A DNA stretch of 64,000 nucleotides from Treponema sp. (lineage in GTDB: Bacteria; Spirochaetota; Spirochaetia; Treponematales; Treponemataceae). Made by a program: the position numbers and the translations under genes. Position 1 is the stretch's first letter. Every line of letters begins with the position of its first letter. Below the pieces are notes generated by a model. It was not told where the DNA came from. It did no database searches and saw only the letters and a program-made list of their open reading frames with translations. The stretch is from NCBI GenBank assembly GCA_017469785.1, contig JAFUFU010000044.1:18500-82499 (forward strand), read 5' to 3'. Shown piece after piece: positions 41,730 through 49,782 of the stretch.

Positions 41730-42566
41730 ATGAAATACAACGACGAGACAATGGACGCTTACTTGAAAGATTTGAACAGAATCCCGCTTTTGACCGCGGA
41801 TGAAGAAAAAGATTTGGCTGTTAAGGCGGCTACTGGCTCTAAGGTGGCAAAAAACAAGCTGGTGAACGCCAATCTCCGCTTTGTCGTTGCCATTGCAAAG
41901 ACCTACCAGAACCGCGGATTTGAGCTCATGGACTTAATCAGCGAGGGAAATATCGGTCTCATTGCGGCTGTTGACCACTTTGATGTGTCAAAAGGATACA
42001 AATTTATTTCTTATGCAGTTTGGTGGATCCGCCAGAGCATCCAGAAAGCCCTGAGCGACAGAAGTCGGGCAATCCGCTTGCCTTCAAACAAGGTGAACGA
42101 ACTTTACCAGATTGAAAAAGCCCGCACTCTCGTGGAAAGCGACAAGGCAGAAGAAGAGCAGACAAAAGAAATCGCAAAGATTTTGGGCATGAAGACAAGT
42201 TATGTCCGCGATTTGCTCAACTTCAACCGTGATATGATCAGCCTTGACGCTCCAATTGATGCAGAAAAAGGCGGCGCTGTATTCGGTGACACTTTCCGTG
42301 ACGAAATCAACCCCACACCAGAGCAGGAAGCTCTTACAAGCGCCCTCAAAGACGATGTTGACGGAGCCCTCAAGACCTTGAAGCCAAAGGCAGAGCGTGT
42401 TTTGCGTATGCGCTACGGCTTGAACGGCTACAAGCCAATGTCTCTCAAAGAAATCGGAGACGAATGCGGCCTTACAAAAGAGCGAATCCGCCAGATTGAG
42501 AAAAGTGCCGTCCAGACCCTCCAGTCGCCTTCACGAAGAAGACGGCTGGAAGCTTATGTAGCTTAG
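41730..42566 (+). CDS. rpoS: RpoS/group-2-type sigma70 factor
   Basis: A 278-residue sigma factor lacking region 1.1 and the long non-conserved insert of a primary sigma. Region 1.2: MDAYLKDLNRIPLLTADEEKDLA. Region 2: NKLVNANLRFVVAIAKTYQNRGFELMDLISEGNIGLIAAVDHFD, then KFISYAVWWIRQSIQKAL (2.3-2.4, -10 recognition). Region 3: about 115-190. Region 4.2: MSLKEIGDECGLTKERIRQIEKSAVQTLQ (-35 recognition). Size and order fit RpoS-like alternative factors. The consensus sigma54 promoter upstream supports a regulated, alternative factor as in the Borrelia RpoN-RpoS pathway. The symbol is given on that basis; a stationary-phase role is not shown. ATG 41730 has CAGGAG seven bases upstream. Confidence 0.85.
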   Translation: MKYNDETMDAYLKDLNRIPLLTADEEKDLAVKAATGSKVAKNKLVNANLRFVVAIAKTYQNRGFELMDLISEGNIGLIAAVDHFDVSKGYKFISYAVWWIRQSIQKALSDRSRAIRLPSNKVNELYQIEKARTLVESDKAEEEQTKEIAKILGMKTSYVRDLLNFNRDMISLDAPIDAEKGGAVFGDTFRDEINPTPEQEALTSALKDDVDGALKTLKPKAERVLRMRYGLNGYKPMSLKEIGDECGLTKERIRQIEKSAVQTLQSPSRRRRLEAYVA

Positions 42567-42572
42567 CCTGAA

Positions 42573-42764
42573 TGTCGAGTTTATCCCTATATAAAGGCAA
42601 AAAATGCGTCCACTACCAGGAAAGCGCGGTATTTCGCCACGGTTGAGGGTAAGAGGAATCCGACTGCGCTCACTTCGTTCGCTTGCGAACCCTCAAAGTG
42701 GCTCAAAACCGCTTTCTTTCCTTCCCGTTCCCGCATTTTTTGGACAGTTTTCAGAAACTCGACA
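42573..42764. repeat. Long imperfect hairpin 1 bounded by TGTCGAGTTT
   Basis: TGTCGAGTTT (42573-42582) is the exact inverse of AAACTCGACA (42755-42764). Inside, the arms continue to match with small bulges: AAAAAATGCG, AGGAAAG, GCGGT...TTT...GCCAC and TTGAGGGT on the left each recur inverted on the right. The 38-base loop (about 42650-42688) contains AGGAATCCGACTGCGCTCAC. No coding potential. Together with hairpin 2 it fills the 425-base gap between the sigma factor gene and recG. Confidence 0.75.
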
Positions 42765-42799
42765 TTCATTTCCTTTCTACAAATAAGGTGCAAGAGGAA

Positions 42800-42980
42800 A
42801 GTCGAGTTTTGCTTGCAGAGTTGTGTAAAAACAGACGCGAAGCAAGGTTCGGGCACGAAACTCAATTTGTGCGTGCGAGCGTAGCGAGTCAGATACCTTA
42901 TACGCACAACCTTGAGTTTCATGTGCACGGTTCTTGCTGGAAGTCTGTTTTTGTGGTTGCCAATCAATCAAAACTCGACA
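42800..42980. repeat. Long imperfect hairpin 2 bounded by GTCGAGTTTT
   Basis: GTCGAGTTTT (42801-42810) pairs with AAAACTCGAC (42970-42979). The arms then share AAAAACAGAC, AGCAAG, GGGCAC / GTGCAC, GAAACTCAA and TGTGCGT with their inverses, nearly 80 bases per arm with bulges. The loop holds GCGAGCGTAGCGAGTCAGAT, which resembles the reverse complement of the loop of hairpin 1 (GCGAACGAAGTGAG...GTCGGATTCCT). So the two elements look homologous and lie in opposite orientation, 36 bases apart. Confidence 0.75.
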
Positions 42981-42991
42981 TTTAGTGTAGC

Positions 42992-45325
42992 TTAATTTAA
43001 GCTTGTTACAAAAGAAAATGCTTCAGATCTCGCTTCCATCATGATTTTTTCGTCACGGGCGAGATTTGCTATTTTAAAGGCAAGTTCTCCGCTTTGGGCC
43101 GTACCGGTGATTTCGCCGGGGCCGCGCAGGCGCAAATCTTCCTCGGCGATTTTAAATCCGTCGGTGGTCTCGTGCAGGGCTTTCATTCGCTCGATTCCGT
43201 TTTCGGTGATGTTAGCCCGGTAAATCAAAAAACAGTAGGACTGAACGCTTCCCCGCCCAACACGCCCGCGAAGCTGATGCAGGGCGGCAAGACCGAATCT
43301 GTCTGCCTGCTCGATGACCATGCAGGTGGCATTGGGCACATCTACGCCAACTTCCACGACGGTGGTTGCCACCAGCACTTGAATTTTATTCTCCCTGAAA
43401 TCCTGTAAAATGCGGTTCTGCTCTTCCTCATCGACTTTTGAGTGAATCAGGGCGCACTTGAAATTGGGATAAACCTGATTTTGCAGGAATTCAAAGCTTT
43501 CCTCGGCTGATTTGAGCGGTGATTTCTGTTTTCCGAAGGAGTCAGTGCCGAATTCTCCTTGGTCAGAATCCATGTTCCCTTCGATTGCGGGATAAACAAA
43601 ATAAGCCTGATGACCAGTGTTCAGTTCTTTTCTCACGGCTTCGTAGGCATTGCGCTCGTTGCCCGCTTTTGTAAGATAAGTGATTACGGGCTTTCGTCCC
43701 TGTGGCATGGTGTGAATGGTGCGGACATCAAGGTCGCCGAAGACTGTGAGTGCCAGCGTTTGGGGAATGGGGGTCGCGCTCATCATCAGAAGATTTGGCT
43801 CACGGAAAGGCGGCTGGGCGAATTTGTCCGTGGCGACGACAGAAGTGCGGCCCTTGTCAAGAATTGCCGAACGCTGCATGACGCCGAATCGGTGCTGCTC
43901 GTCGATGACTGCAAGGGCAAGGTCGTGATACTGAACATTTTTTGAAAAAAGGGCGTGGGTGCCGATTACGAGATTGATTTCGCCTTTTTTGAGGGCAGAA
44001 AGAAGATTATCCCGCCCCTTTTTCTTGATGTTGCCTGTAAGGTAAGCGACGCTGACCCCCACGGCTTCAAGCTGCTTGGCGGCATTTTCGGCGTGCTGGC
44101 GGGCAAGGAGTTCCGTTGGAGCCATTAAAGCCACTTGTCCGCCGTAGTCAATCACCCGCAGGGCTGCAAAAAAGGAAACCAGCGTTTTTCCAGAGCCGAC
44201 ATCGCCTTGCAGAAGGGTGCGCATTGAATAGTGTGGGGAGGGGAACGTCGGTTCAGGCATAGCCTTCACCGAGACTCGCTCAAAACCTGTCTCACAGGTT
44301 TTGACGGCTATGCCGTCGCTCCCTACCCCCTTCTCTCCCACTTCGTTGGTCGCTACCCCCTCTCCTAAGGGGCGCTGCCCCTTAAAATCCCCGCTTGCAA
44401 ATCCGTAGTTTCTGTCGATGTCCTCGTTCATCAGGGCAATTACGCTCATCTGGTCGCTCGTGAGTTTGTATGGAAGCCGGGCAAGAAGATTTTTCTGCCT
44501 CGTGGAAAGATTGGCGGCAAATTCTTCTTGGGAAAACTGCTTTTGCTGGCTTTCCGCGGAATCCAGCTCGATTTTTGGAAGCTTTCCCCGGTGAGCGATT
44601 GCCCGCTCGCCCAGAGTTTTTTGGAACAAGAAAAGCTCTTCAAAGACCAGAGAGTTTCTCGCCCCGATTGCCTCGCTCAAAGTCTTGGGAAAGTGAATCT
44701 GGCGGAGGGCGTCTTTTTTGGAAAGGAGATGTCGTTTTTCGATGATTTCTTCCGGTAAGTCGTTTTCAAGCCCCAGGCAAAATTGATTGAAAGCCACCTG
44801 CACTGTCTTGCTGATGATTTTACTGGTCAGACCTTCGGTGAGGGAATAGACAGGAAAAACCCGGCTATTAGGAACGGCGATTCCCTCAAAGGCATCAAGA
44901 TTTCCGCCGTCAGCGATTTTTGAAAGCTCAAAGGAAGTGGACTGGTATTTTCCGAACTTGACCTCGCATTTTGCGCTAAGGGCGACAATCTGCCCCACCG
45001 GATGAGTTTTTTCAAGGAAAGCCCTGCCAAAAGCGGCCAGCTCCACCTTGCCAGTGCCGTCCGTGGCAATCAGCTTTAAGGTTTTCATGCGTCCGTAGCC
45101 GAACCATTCATGACCGACAATCTGGGCAATCGTGTGAATCTTCCCGGTCTGATTTTGAAGGCTCTGGGCAATGGTGATTTTTTGGGTGCGGTCTTCGTAA
45201 TCCCTCGGATAAAACTGGAGCAAGTCAGAAATAGTAAAAATATTGAGGCGGGCGAAAAGAGCCTGCTTAGCCGCGCCGATTCCCGGCAGAGAAGAAATCG
45301 AATTGTTCAGTTCCGTTAGATGCAT
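42992..45325 (-). CDS. recG: ATP-dependent DNA helicase RecG, with in-frame repeat insertion
   Basis: RecG drives branch migration and reversal of stalled replication forks. Order: N-terminal helical part and wedge OB-fold (about 60-170, KIHTIAQIVGHEWFGYGRMKTLKLIATDGTGKVEL), helicase motif I LLQGDVGSGKT (about 372), MAPTELLARQH, motif II VIDEQHRFG, motif III MSATPIP, motifs V-VI VEVGVDVPNATCMVIEQADRFGLAALHQLRGRVGRG, and the C-terminal wedge-contacting part. At 777 residues it is 80-90 longer than usual. About 54 of these lie immediately before motif I and are encoded by the same palindromic core found in uvrC. Ribosome site CAGGAG before ATG 45325. It converges on the two-hairpin region. Confidence 0.95.
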   Translation of the reverse strand: MHLTELNNSISSLPGIGAAKQALFARLNIFTISDLLQFYPRDYEDRTQKITIAQSLQNQTGKIHTIAQIVGHEWFGYGRMKTLKLIATDGTGKVELAAFGRAFLEKTHPVGQIVALSAKCEVKFGKYQSTSFELSKIADGGNLDAFEGIAVPNSRVFPVYSLTEGLTSKIISKTVQVAFNQFCLGLENDLPEEIIEKRHLLSKKDALRQIHFPKTLSEAIGARNSLVFEELFLFQKTLGERAIAHRGKLPKIELDSAESQQKQFSQEEFAANLSTRQKNLLARLPYKLTSDQMSVIALMNEDIDRNYGFASGDFKGQRPLGEGVATNEVGEKGVGSDGIAVKTCETGFERVSVKAMPEPTFPSPHYSMRTLLQGDVGSGKTLVSFFAALRVIDYGGQVALMAPTELLARQHAENAAKQLEAVGVSVAYLTGNIKKKGRDNLLSALKKGEINLVIGTHALFSKNVQYHDLALAVIDEQHRFGVMQRSAILDKGRTSVVATDKFAQPPFREPNLLMMSATPIPQTLALTVFGDLDVRTIHTMPQGRKPVITYLTKAGNERNAYEAVRKELNTGHQAYFVYPAIEGNMDSDQGEFGTDSFGKQKSPLKSAEESFEFLQNQVYPNFKCALIHSKVDEEEQNRILQDFRENKIQVLVATTVVEVGVDVPNATCMVIEQADRFGLAALHQLRGRVGRGSVQSYCFLIYRANITENGIERMKALHETTDGFKIAEEDLRLRGPGEITGTAQSGELAFKIANLARDEKIMMEARSEAFSFVTSLN
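44232..44393 (-). repeat. In-frame palindromic insertion in recG
   Basis: About 160 bases (residues about 311-364) with no counterpart in RecG, between IALMNEDIDRNYGFAS and MRTLLQGDVGSGKT. The 62-base core (44269-44330) equals the uvrC core at 59 positions and is read in the same frame (VGSDGIA.KTCE.GFERVS). The stem CAAAACCTGT / ACAGGTTTTG (44281-44303) has T-A where uvrC has C-G, a compensatory pair. A second stem GGCATAGCC / GGCTATGCC encloses it. The module GGTAGCGACCAACGAAGTGG precedes the core here and follows it in uvrC. Confidence 0.8.
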
Positions 45326-45390
45326 TGCAAGCTCCTGCTGCGGCTACTTTCTGTATCTAAAAGGTCAAAACTCGAAATTGAACCTAAAAA

Positions 45391-45990
45391 TTAAAACGGG
45401 ATAAGTGAAATCAATCTTCCAAGAATCTGGAGAACATAGGCAATCAAGACGGCACAGACGATGACCGTAATAAGCGAAGTGACCAGCGCTTTTACAAAAG
45501 AAATCGACTGTCCGCGGAAAAAGCTTCCGGCAATTCTGAAAATAATCGGCGAAATGGAGCGGTCAACTACAGTCCAGATTGAATAAGTGGAATTCCCGTC
45601 ACCTGCGATAAGATAGACAATCAATCGCACGAGAATAATCAGCGCTAAAAATCCCAAAATAGAAAATAGAATGTTGCCCACCAGCATGACCAGCATTGAA
45701 AGAATCGTTGAAAAGCGGAAATTCTGCCCCGTTGAAAGACTTGAGAAAAAAGCGCTTGCCGCCATCAAAACACAGATAGCTATTGCCGGAGTAAAATCAA
45801 ATGAAGAGAAGCGGAGAAAGCGGAAACGGCGAAACAAATCGAGATAGGGGTCGCACATTTGCGAAAGCATTTGCCCGAATTTAGAATATTCTGCCCCCGG
45901 AAACCATGAAAGCATGACTCGGATAAAGCAGAGCAAGATATAAATCGAGACGACCGAAGATAAAATCGCAAAAATTCCGTTTGTATTCAT
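45391..45990 (-). CDS. YggT-family membrane protein
   Basis: A 199-residue protein with two tandem YggT units. Each has a helix, then the amphipathic signature (IRVMLSWFPGAEYSKFGQMLSQMCDPYLDLFRRF... and VRLIVYLIAGDGNSTYSIWTVVDRSISPIIFRI) and a second helix. YggT proteins are small inner-membrane proteins linked to osmotic tolerance, septum or cofactor-system assembly in different bacteria; the role here is unknown. It has its own TTGTCT-17-TATATT promoter ending six bases before the ATG and no ribosome site. It lies 69 bases after dnaE. Confidence 0.85.
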   Translation of the reverse strand: MNTNGIFAILSSVVSIYILLCFIRVMLSWFPGAEYSKFGQMLSQMCDPYLDLFRRFRFLRFSSFDFTPAIAICVLMAASAFFSSLSTGQNFRFSTILSMLVMLVGNILFSILGFLALIILVRLIVYLIAGDGNSTYSIWTVVDRSISPIIFRIAGSFFRGQSISFVKALVTSLITVIVCAVLIAYVLQILGRLISLIPF

Positions 45991-45996
45991 AAAATA

Positions 45997-46025
45997 AATA
46001 TACTATTTTCTTTGCAAAAAGACAA
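45997..46025 (-). promoter_or_regulatory. Leaderless promoter of the YggT gene
   Basis: On the minus strand TTGTCT (46020-46025), 17-base spacer, TATATT (45997-46002), then six bases to the ATG at 45990. Confidence 0.6.
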
Positions 46026-46059
46026 AGAAAATTGCATGATTTATTCTATATAAATGAAG

Positions 46060-49000
46060 CTAAATGAACCAAACATCTTTTACGAAAGGAATTGCTTTTA
46101 AGTCTTCGGCAAATTCTTTCGTTGCGGGTGCGGTAAGCTGATTTGAAGCCTTAACGATAAAGGTGTCCGTGCCTGTGTCGATGTGAAAATAAACAGAACA
46201 GGCGCCGGAAGCCCCGAACAGATATTCCTTTAAATTGAAAATCTGCTTTTCGTCATTAAAACCGCTTTCAAGCTGAATATGCACTTCCTCAATGGCCTTT
46301 TCCTGCAAAACATTGGGGTCTTCGATTGAGTCTACGAGCAAACTGGGCTGTTCCCGGCTGGAATCAACTTTGCCCTTAAAGGCGTAGACTGTCTCGTTCT
46401 GAACCTTGCCTTTTAGAACTTCCCATGTTTTCGGGAAGAAAGTGAGGTCTAAGGAACCGTTGTAATCCTGCAATTTCGCAAATGCCATTTCAGGGCCTTC
46501 GCCGTGCTTGGTGCGGATTGTTCTAAGCTCAGTAACCATGCCCACAGCCGTATGAACTTTTCCTGCGTTTTTGGCTTTCCATGCATTTCCGCCGTTTGCA
46601 GCAAGCATGGAGTCTTTTAAAGCCTTGTCTTCTTTTGCAGCCCGCGCAATCGTAAGAGAGTTGACTGTTGCTTTGTCGTAGGCTTTTTTGTAATCATCAA
46701 GAGGATGACCTGAAACATAGCAGCCAATCAAATCTTTTTCCATGTTGAGTTTTTCCAGGCGGGAACAATCTTCCACTTCCTCAAAAACATAGTCGGTATA
46801 TTCTTTTTCGTCAGTGTCTCCGAAGAGAGAAAGCTGGCCGTCATCGCTTCCCAGGGCAATTTTTTCGGCATAAGCATAAGCCCGGTCAAGATTTGAAATC
46901 AAAGTCGGACGATTTTTACCCAGATTGTCGAATCCGCCGCACTTAATGAGGACTTCAACCGCTTTTTTATTGATGGGAGAACGCCCCGCAATCTTTCCGT
47001 CGGCCTTTTCTTCCGAGGTAAGCTCTTCTTTTGCCCCGATAACGCGAATCAAAAAGTCCATGAAATCTTTGTAGGGGCCGTTTGCTTCCCGCTCTTTAAC
47101 GATTGTTCTTGCCGCGCCGTCACCCATGCCCTTGATTCCCTTGAATCCGAAGACGATATGACCGTCAACGACATCGAAAATTGCGTCCGATCGGTTTACA
47201 TCAGGTGGATCAACAGGAACTCCGATTCGGCGGGCTTCCGCAATGTAGGCGGGCAGGCCGTCTGTGGAGGTGATTTCGTTTGTAAGGTTTGCTGCCATGA
47301 ATTCAGCTGGCTTGTTTGCCTTGAGCCAGCCCGTGCGGTATGCGAGGACAGAATATGCCGCCGCGTGGGACTTGTTGAAGCCGTAGCCCGCGAATGGAAT
47401 CATGATTTCGAAAATTTCGTCGGCATGTTCTTTTGTAAAGCCCTGTTTGACAGCACCTTCCTCGAATTCAACTTTTTTTCCCATCATGACTTCAGGCTTC
47501 TTTTTACCCATGGCTCGGCGGAGCATATCCGCGCCTCCAAGGGAGAATCCCGCGATTTTCTGGGAAACCTGCATAATCTGTTCCTGATAAACCATAACGC
47601 CGTAAGTTTCTTTCAGAATCGGCTCCAGGCAGGGGTCAGGATAGTGAATCGTCTCAGGCTTCCATTTTCCGTCGATGTAATTGGGAATGTAATCCATCGG
47701 TCCTGGTCTGTAAAGGGCGTTCAAGGCAACCAAATCCTCAAGTTTTTCCGGCTGGAACTGGCGCAAAATTTTCTGCATGCCTGGAGATTCAAACTGGAAT
47801 ACGGCCGCAGAGTCTCCACGCTTGAACAGCTCGAAAGTTTTCGGGTCAGTTTCGCTCACATTTGCACAGACAAAATCAGGTTCGCCCGGCTTTTTGTGCT
47901 TGTTGATGATGTTCTCTGCGTAGCGGATGAGGGAAAGGGTTTTGAGCCCAAGATAGTCGAATTTTACGAGACCGCATGGCTCGATAATGTCCATAGTATA
48001 CTGAACGCCGACCTTTCCCGTTTTTGAATCCATGAAAACCGGCGCCCAGTTGGGAAGCTCGGTAAGGCCGATAACCATGCCGGAAGCATGAAGGCCGGTG
48101 TTTCGCTTGCAGCCTTCAAGTTTGAGCGCAAGGTCAAAAAGTTTTTCGTAGCGGGGATCGTGCCTGAATTCTGCAAGCTGACCACCGTCAGGGAATTTTT
48201 CATTGGCCGGCTCGAAACAGTTCTTGAGTTTTGCCTTCAAATTCTCTGAAACCTTTGACTTGAGCATGTTGACTTCAGAAAGGGGAATACCCAAAGTGCG
48301 TCCAACATCAGCGATGCAGTTCTTCGGCTTCAAAGTACCGAATGTGACAATATGGCCGACCTTTTTGTCACCATACAAATCCCGGGTATGCTGGATGATG
48401 TCCTGACGATAGTCGAAGTCCATGTCAACGTCGAAGTCTGGCATGGAGACTCGCTCTGGATTCAAAAATCGTTCGAAAATCAGCTTGTAGCGGAAGGGGT
48501 CGATATCCGTAATCGTAAGGCAGTAGGCAACGAGGGAACCCGCACCTGAACCTCGGCCAGGACCTATCGGCATGTAAGGTTTGGGCCGCTTGTTCACATT
48601 GTCATAGGTTGATTTTGACCAGTTGATGAATTCCCATACGATAAGGAAGTAGCCGGAAAATCCCATCTTCAAAATGATTGCCATTTCATATTCGCATCGC
48701 TGGCGGATTTGAGGAGTGATTTCCTTGTACCTCTTGCGAAGTCCCTCTTCCACAAGGTGTCGCATGTAGTCGTCCTGGTTTTTGGCGTAATCATCGCCAT
48801 GAGTCTGAAATTCTTCTGGCAAGGCAAAGCGCGGCAAAGTGCCCTTGAGTTCCATCGTTTTGTACTGGTGAATCGTAAGGTTGCACATGTTTGCAATCTT
48901 GATTGTGTTGTCGTAAGCCTCAGGACAATCCGGGAAGAGAAGGCGCATTTCCTCCTCGGTCTTAAAATACCATTCGTGCTTGTCGCCGCCCATGGTCTGA

Positions 49001-49776
49001 TGAGGCTCGTTCATGTTCTTTTTGAAGCCGATGCAACGCAGGCAGTCCTGAGCCTCCCAATCTTCCTGCTCGATATAGTGAATATCGTTGGTGATTACAA
49101 GAGGAATATCCAGCTCGTGAGCCAGGGCAATGAGCTTCTTGTTGACGATTTTCTGGTCTTCAAGGCCGTGATCCTGCAACTCGATGTAATAGTGGTCAGG
49201 GCCAAAGAGATTTTTGTATTTGAGAGCCAGTTCCTTCGCCTCTTCGTCCTTGTTGGCAAGCAAAAGCTGGGGAAGCTCGCCCGCGATACATGCCGAAAGA
49301 CAAATCAAGCCTTCGTGATACTTTTCCAGCAATTCAAAGTCGATTCGGGGCTTGTACCAGGTTCCCTCGGTGTAGGCGATTGAAGAGAGCCAGCTCATGT
49401 TTTTGTAGCCGGTTTCGTTTTCGCAAAGCAAAATCAAGTGAAAATAGCGGGCCTGCCGGTCTCCATCCTCGCCCTTGTGGGAATATGGCACGGAATTCTT
49501 TTCGAGGTGAGAGCCGAAAGCGACATAAAATTCCTCGCCTACAATGGGATTTATTCCGTTTACATGGCAAAGATGCTCAAAATTCAAAGCACCGAACATG
49601 TTTCCGTGGTCAGTGAGGGCAAGGGCCGGCATATTGAGTCTTTTTGCCTTGGCCACAAGACCGTCAAGAGTGGCGCATGAGTCCAGCAAAGAATAATCCG
49701 AATGAACATGAAGATGAACAAAATTAGCGACTGGCGTTCCTTCCGGAGCCGGGTCAAAAACATGATAATCCGCCAT
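46060..49776 (-). CDS. dnaE: DNA polymerase III alpha subunit
   Basis: A 1238-residue replicative polymerase. The N-terminal PHP domain begins FVHLHVHSDYSLLDSCATLDGLV (about 18). The palm carries GPGRGSGAGSLVAYCL and the catalytic PDFDVDMDFDYRQDII (about 443). Finger motifs follow, with YQEQIMQVSQKIAGFSLGGADMLRRAMGKKK (about 730) and FAGYGFNKSHAAAYSVLAYRTGWLKANKPAEF. A tandem helix-hairpin-helix region lies near 830-930 and a C-terminal OB-fold near 1040-1130 (VGMVTELRTIRTKHGEGPEMAFAKLQDYNGSLDLTFFP). I see no intein. Start: ATG 49776, six bases after the histidine kinase stop. A candidate promoter inside the kinase end leaves only eight bases before the ATG. Confidence 0.97.
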   Translation of the reverse strand: MADYHVFDPAPEGTPVANFVHLHVHSDYSLLDSCATLDGLVAKAKRLNMPALALTDHGNMFGALNFEHLCHVNGINPIVGEEFYVAFGSHLEKNSVPYSHKGEDGDRQARYFHLILLCENETGYKNMSWLSSIAYTEGTWYKPRIDFELLEKYHEGLICLSACIAGELPQLLLANKDEEAKELALKYKNLFGPDHYYIELQDHGLEDQKIVNKKLIALAHELDIPLVITNDIHYIEQEDWEAQDCLRCIGFKKNMNEPHQTMGGDKHEWYFKTEEEMRLLFPDCPEAYDNTIKIANMCNLTIHQYKTMELKGTLPRFALPEEFQTHGDDYAKNQDDYMRHLVEEGLRKRYKEITPQIRQRCEYEMAIILKMGFSGYFLIVWEFINWSKSTYDNVNKRPKPYMPIGPGRGSGAGSLVAYCLTITDIDPFRYKLIFERFLNPERVSMPDFDVDMDFDYRQDIIQHTRDLYGDKKVGHIVTFGTLKPKNCIADVGRTLGIPLSEVNMLKSKVSENLKAKLKNCFEPANEKFPDGGQLAEFRHDPRYEKLFDLALKLEGCKRNTGLHASGMVIGLTELPNWAPVFMDSKTGKVGVQYTMDIIEPCGLVKFDYLGLKTLSLIRYAENIINKHKKPGEPDFVCANVSETDPKTFELFKRGDSAAVFQFESPGMQKILRQFQPEKLEDLVALNALYRPGPMDYIPNYIDGKWKPETIHYPDPCLEPILKETYGVMVYQEQIMQVSQKIAGFSLGGADMLRRAMGKKKPEVMMGKKVEFEEGAVKQGFTKEHADEIFEIMIPFAGYGFNKSHAAAYSVLAYRTGWLKANKPAEFMAANLTNEITSTDGLPAYIAEARRIGVPVDPPDVNRSDAIFDVVDGHIVFGFKGIKGMGDGAARTIVKEREANGPYKDFMDFLIRVIGAKEELTSEEKADGKIAGRSPINKKAVEVLIKCGGFDNLGKNRPTLISNLDRAYAYAEKIALGSDDGQLSLFGDTDEKEYTDYVFEEVEDCSRLEKLNMEKDLIGCYVSGHPLDDYKKAYDKATVNSLTIARAAKEDKALKDSMLAANGGNAWKAKNAGKVHTAVGMVTELRTIRTKHGEGPEMAFAKLQDYNGSLDLTFFPKTWEVLKGKVQNETVYAFKGKVDSSREQPSLLVDSIEDPNVLQEKAIEEVHIQLESGFNDEKQIFNLKEYLFGASGACSVYFHIDTGTDTFIVKASNQLTAPATKEFAEDLKAIPFVKDVWFI

Positions 49777-49782
49777 AGGGAA

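Noticed and set aside
42573-42980. CRISPR array
   Set aside because: The repeated decamers occur as inverted pairs at the ends of two hairpins and not as regularly spaced direct repeats. No spacers or cas genes are present.
47158-48027. Plus-strand 289-codon open frame inside dnaE
   Set aside because: Shadow frame opposite well-conserved polymerase motifs, with no recognisable protein and no start signal.
46060-49776. Intein in dnaE
   Set aside because: The length (1238 residues) and uninterrupted catalytic blocks leave no room for an intein.
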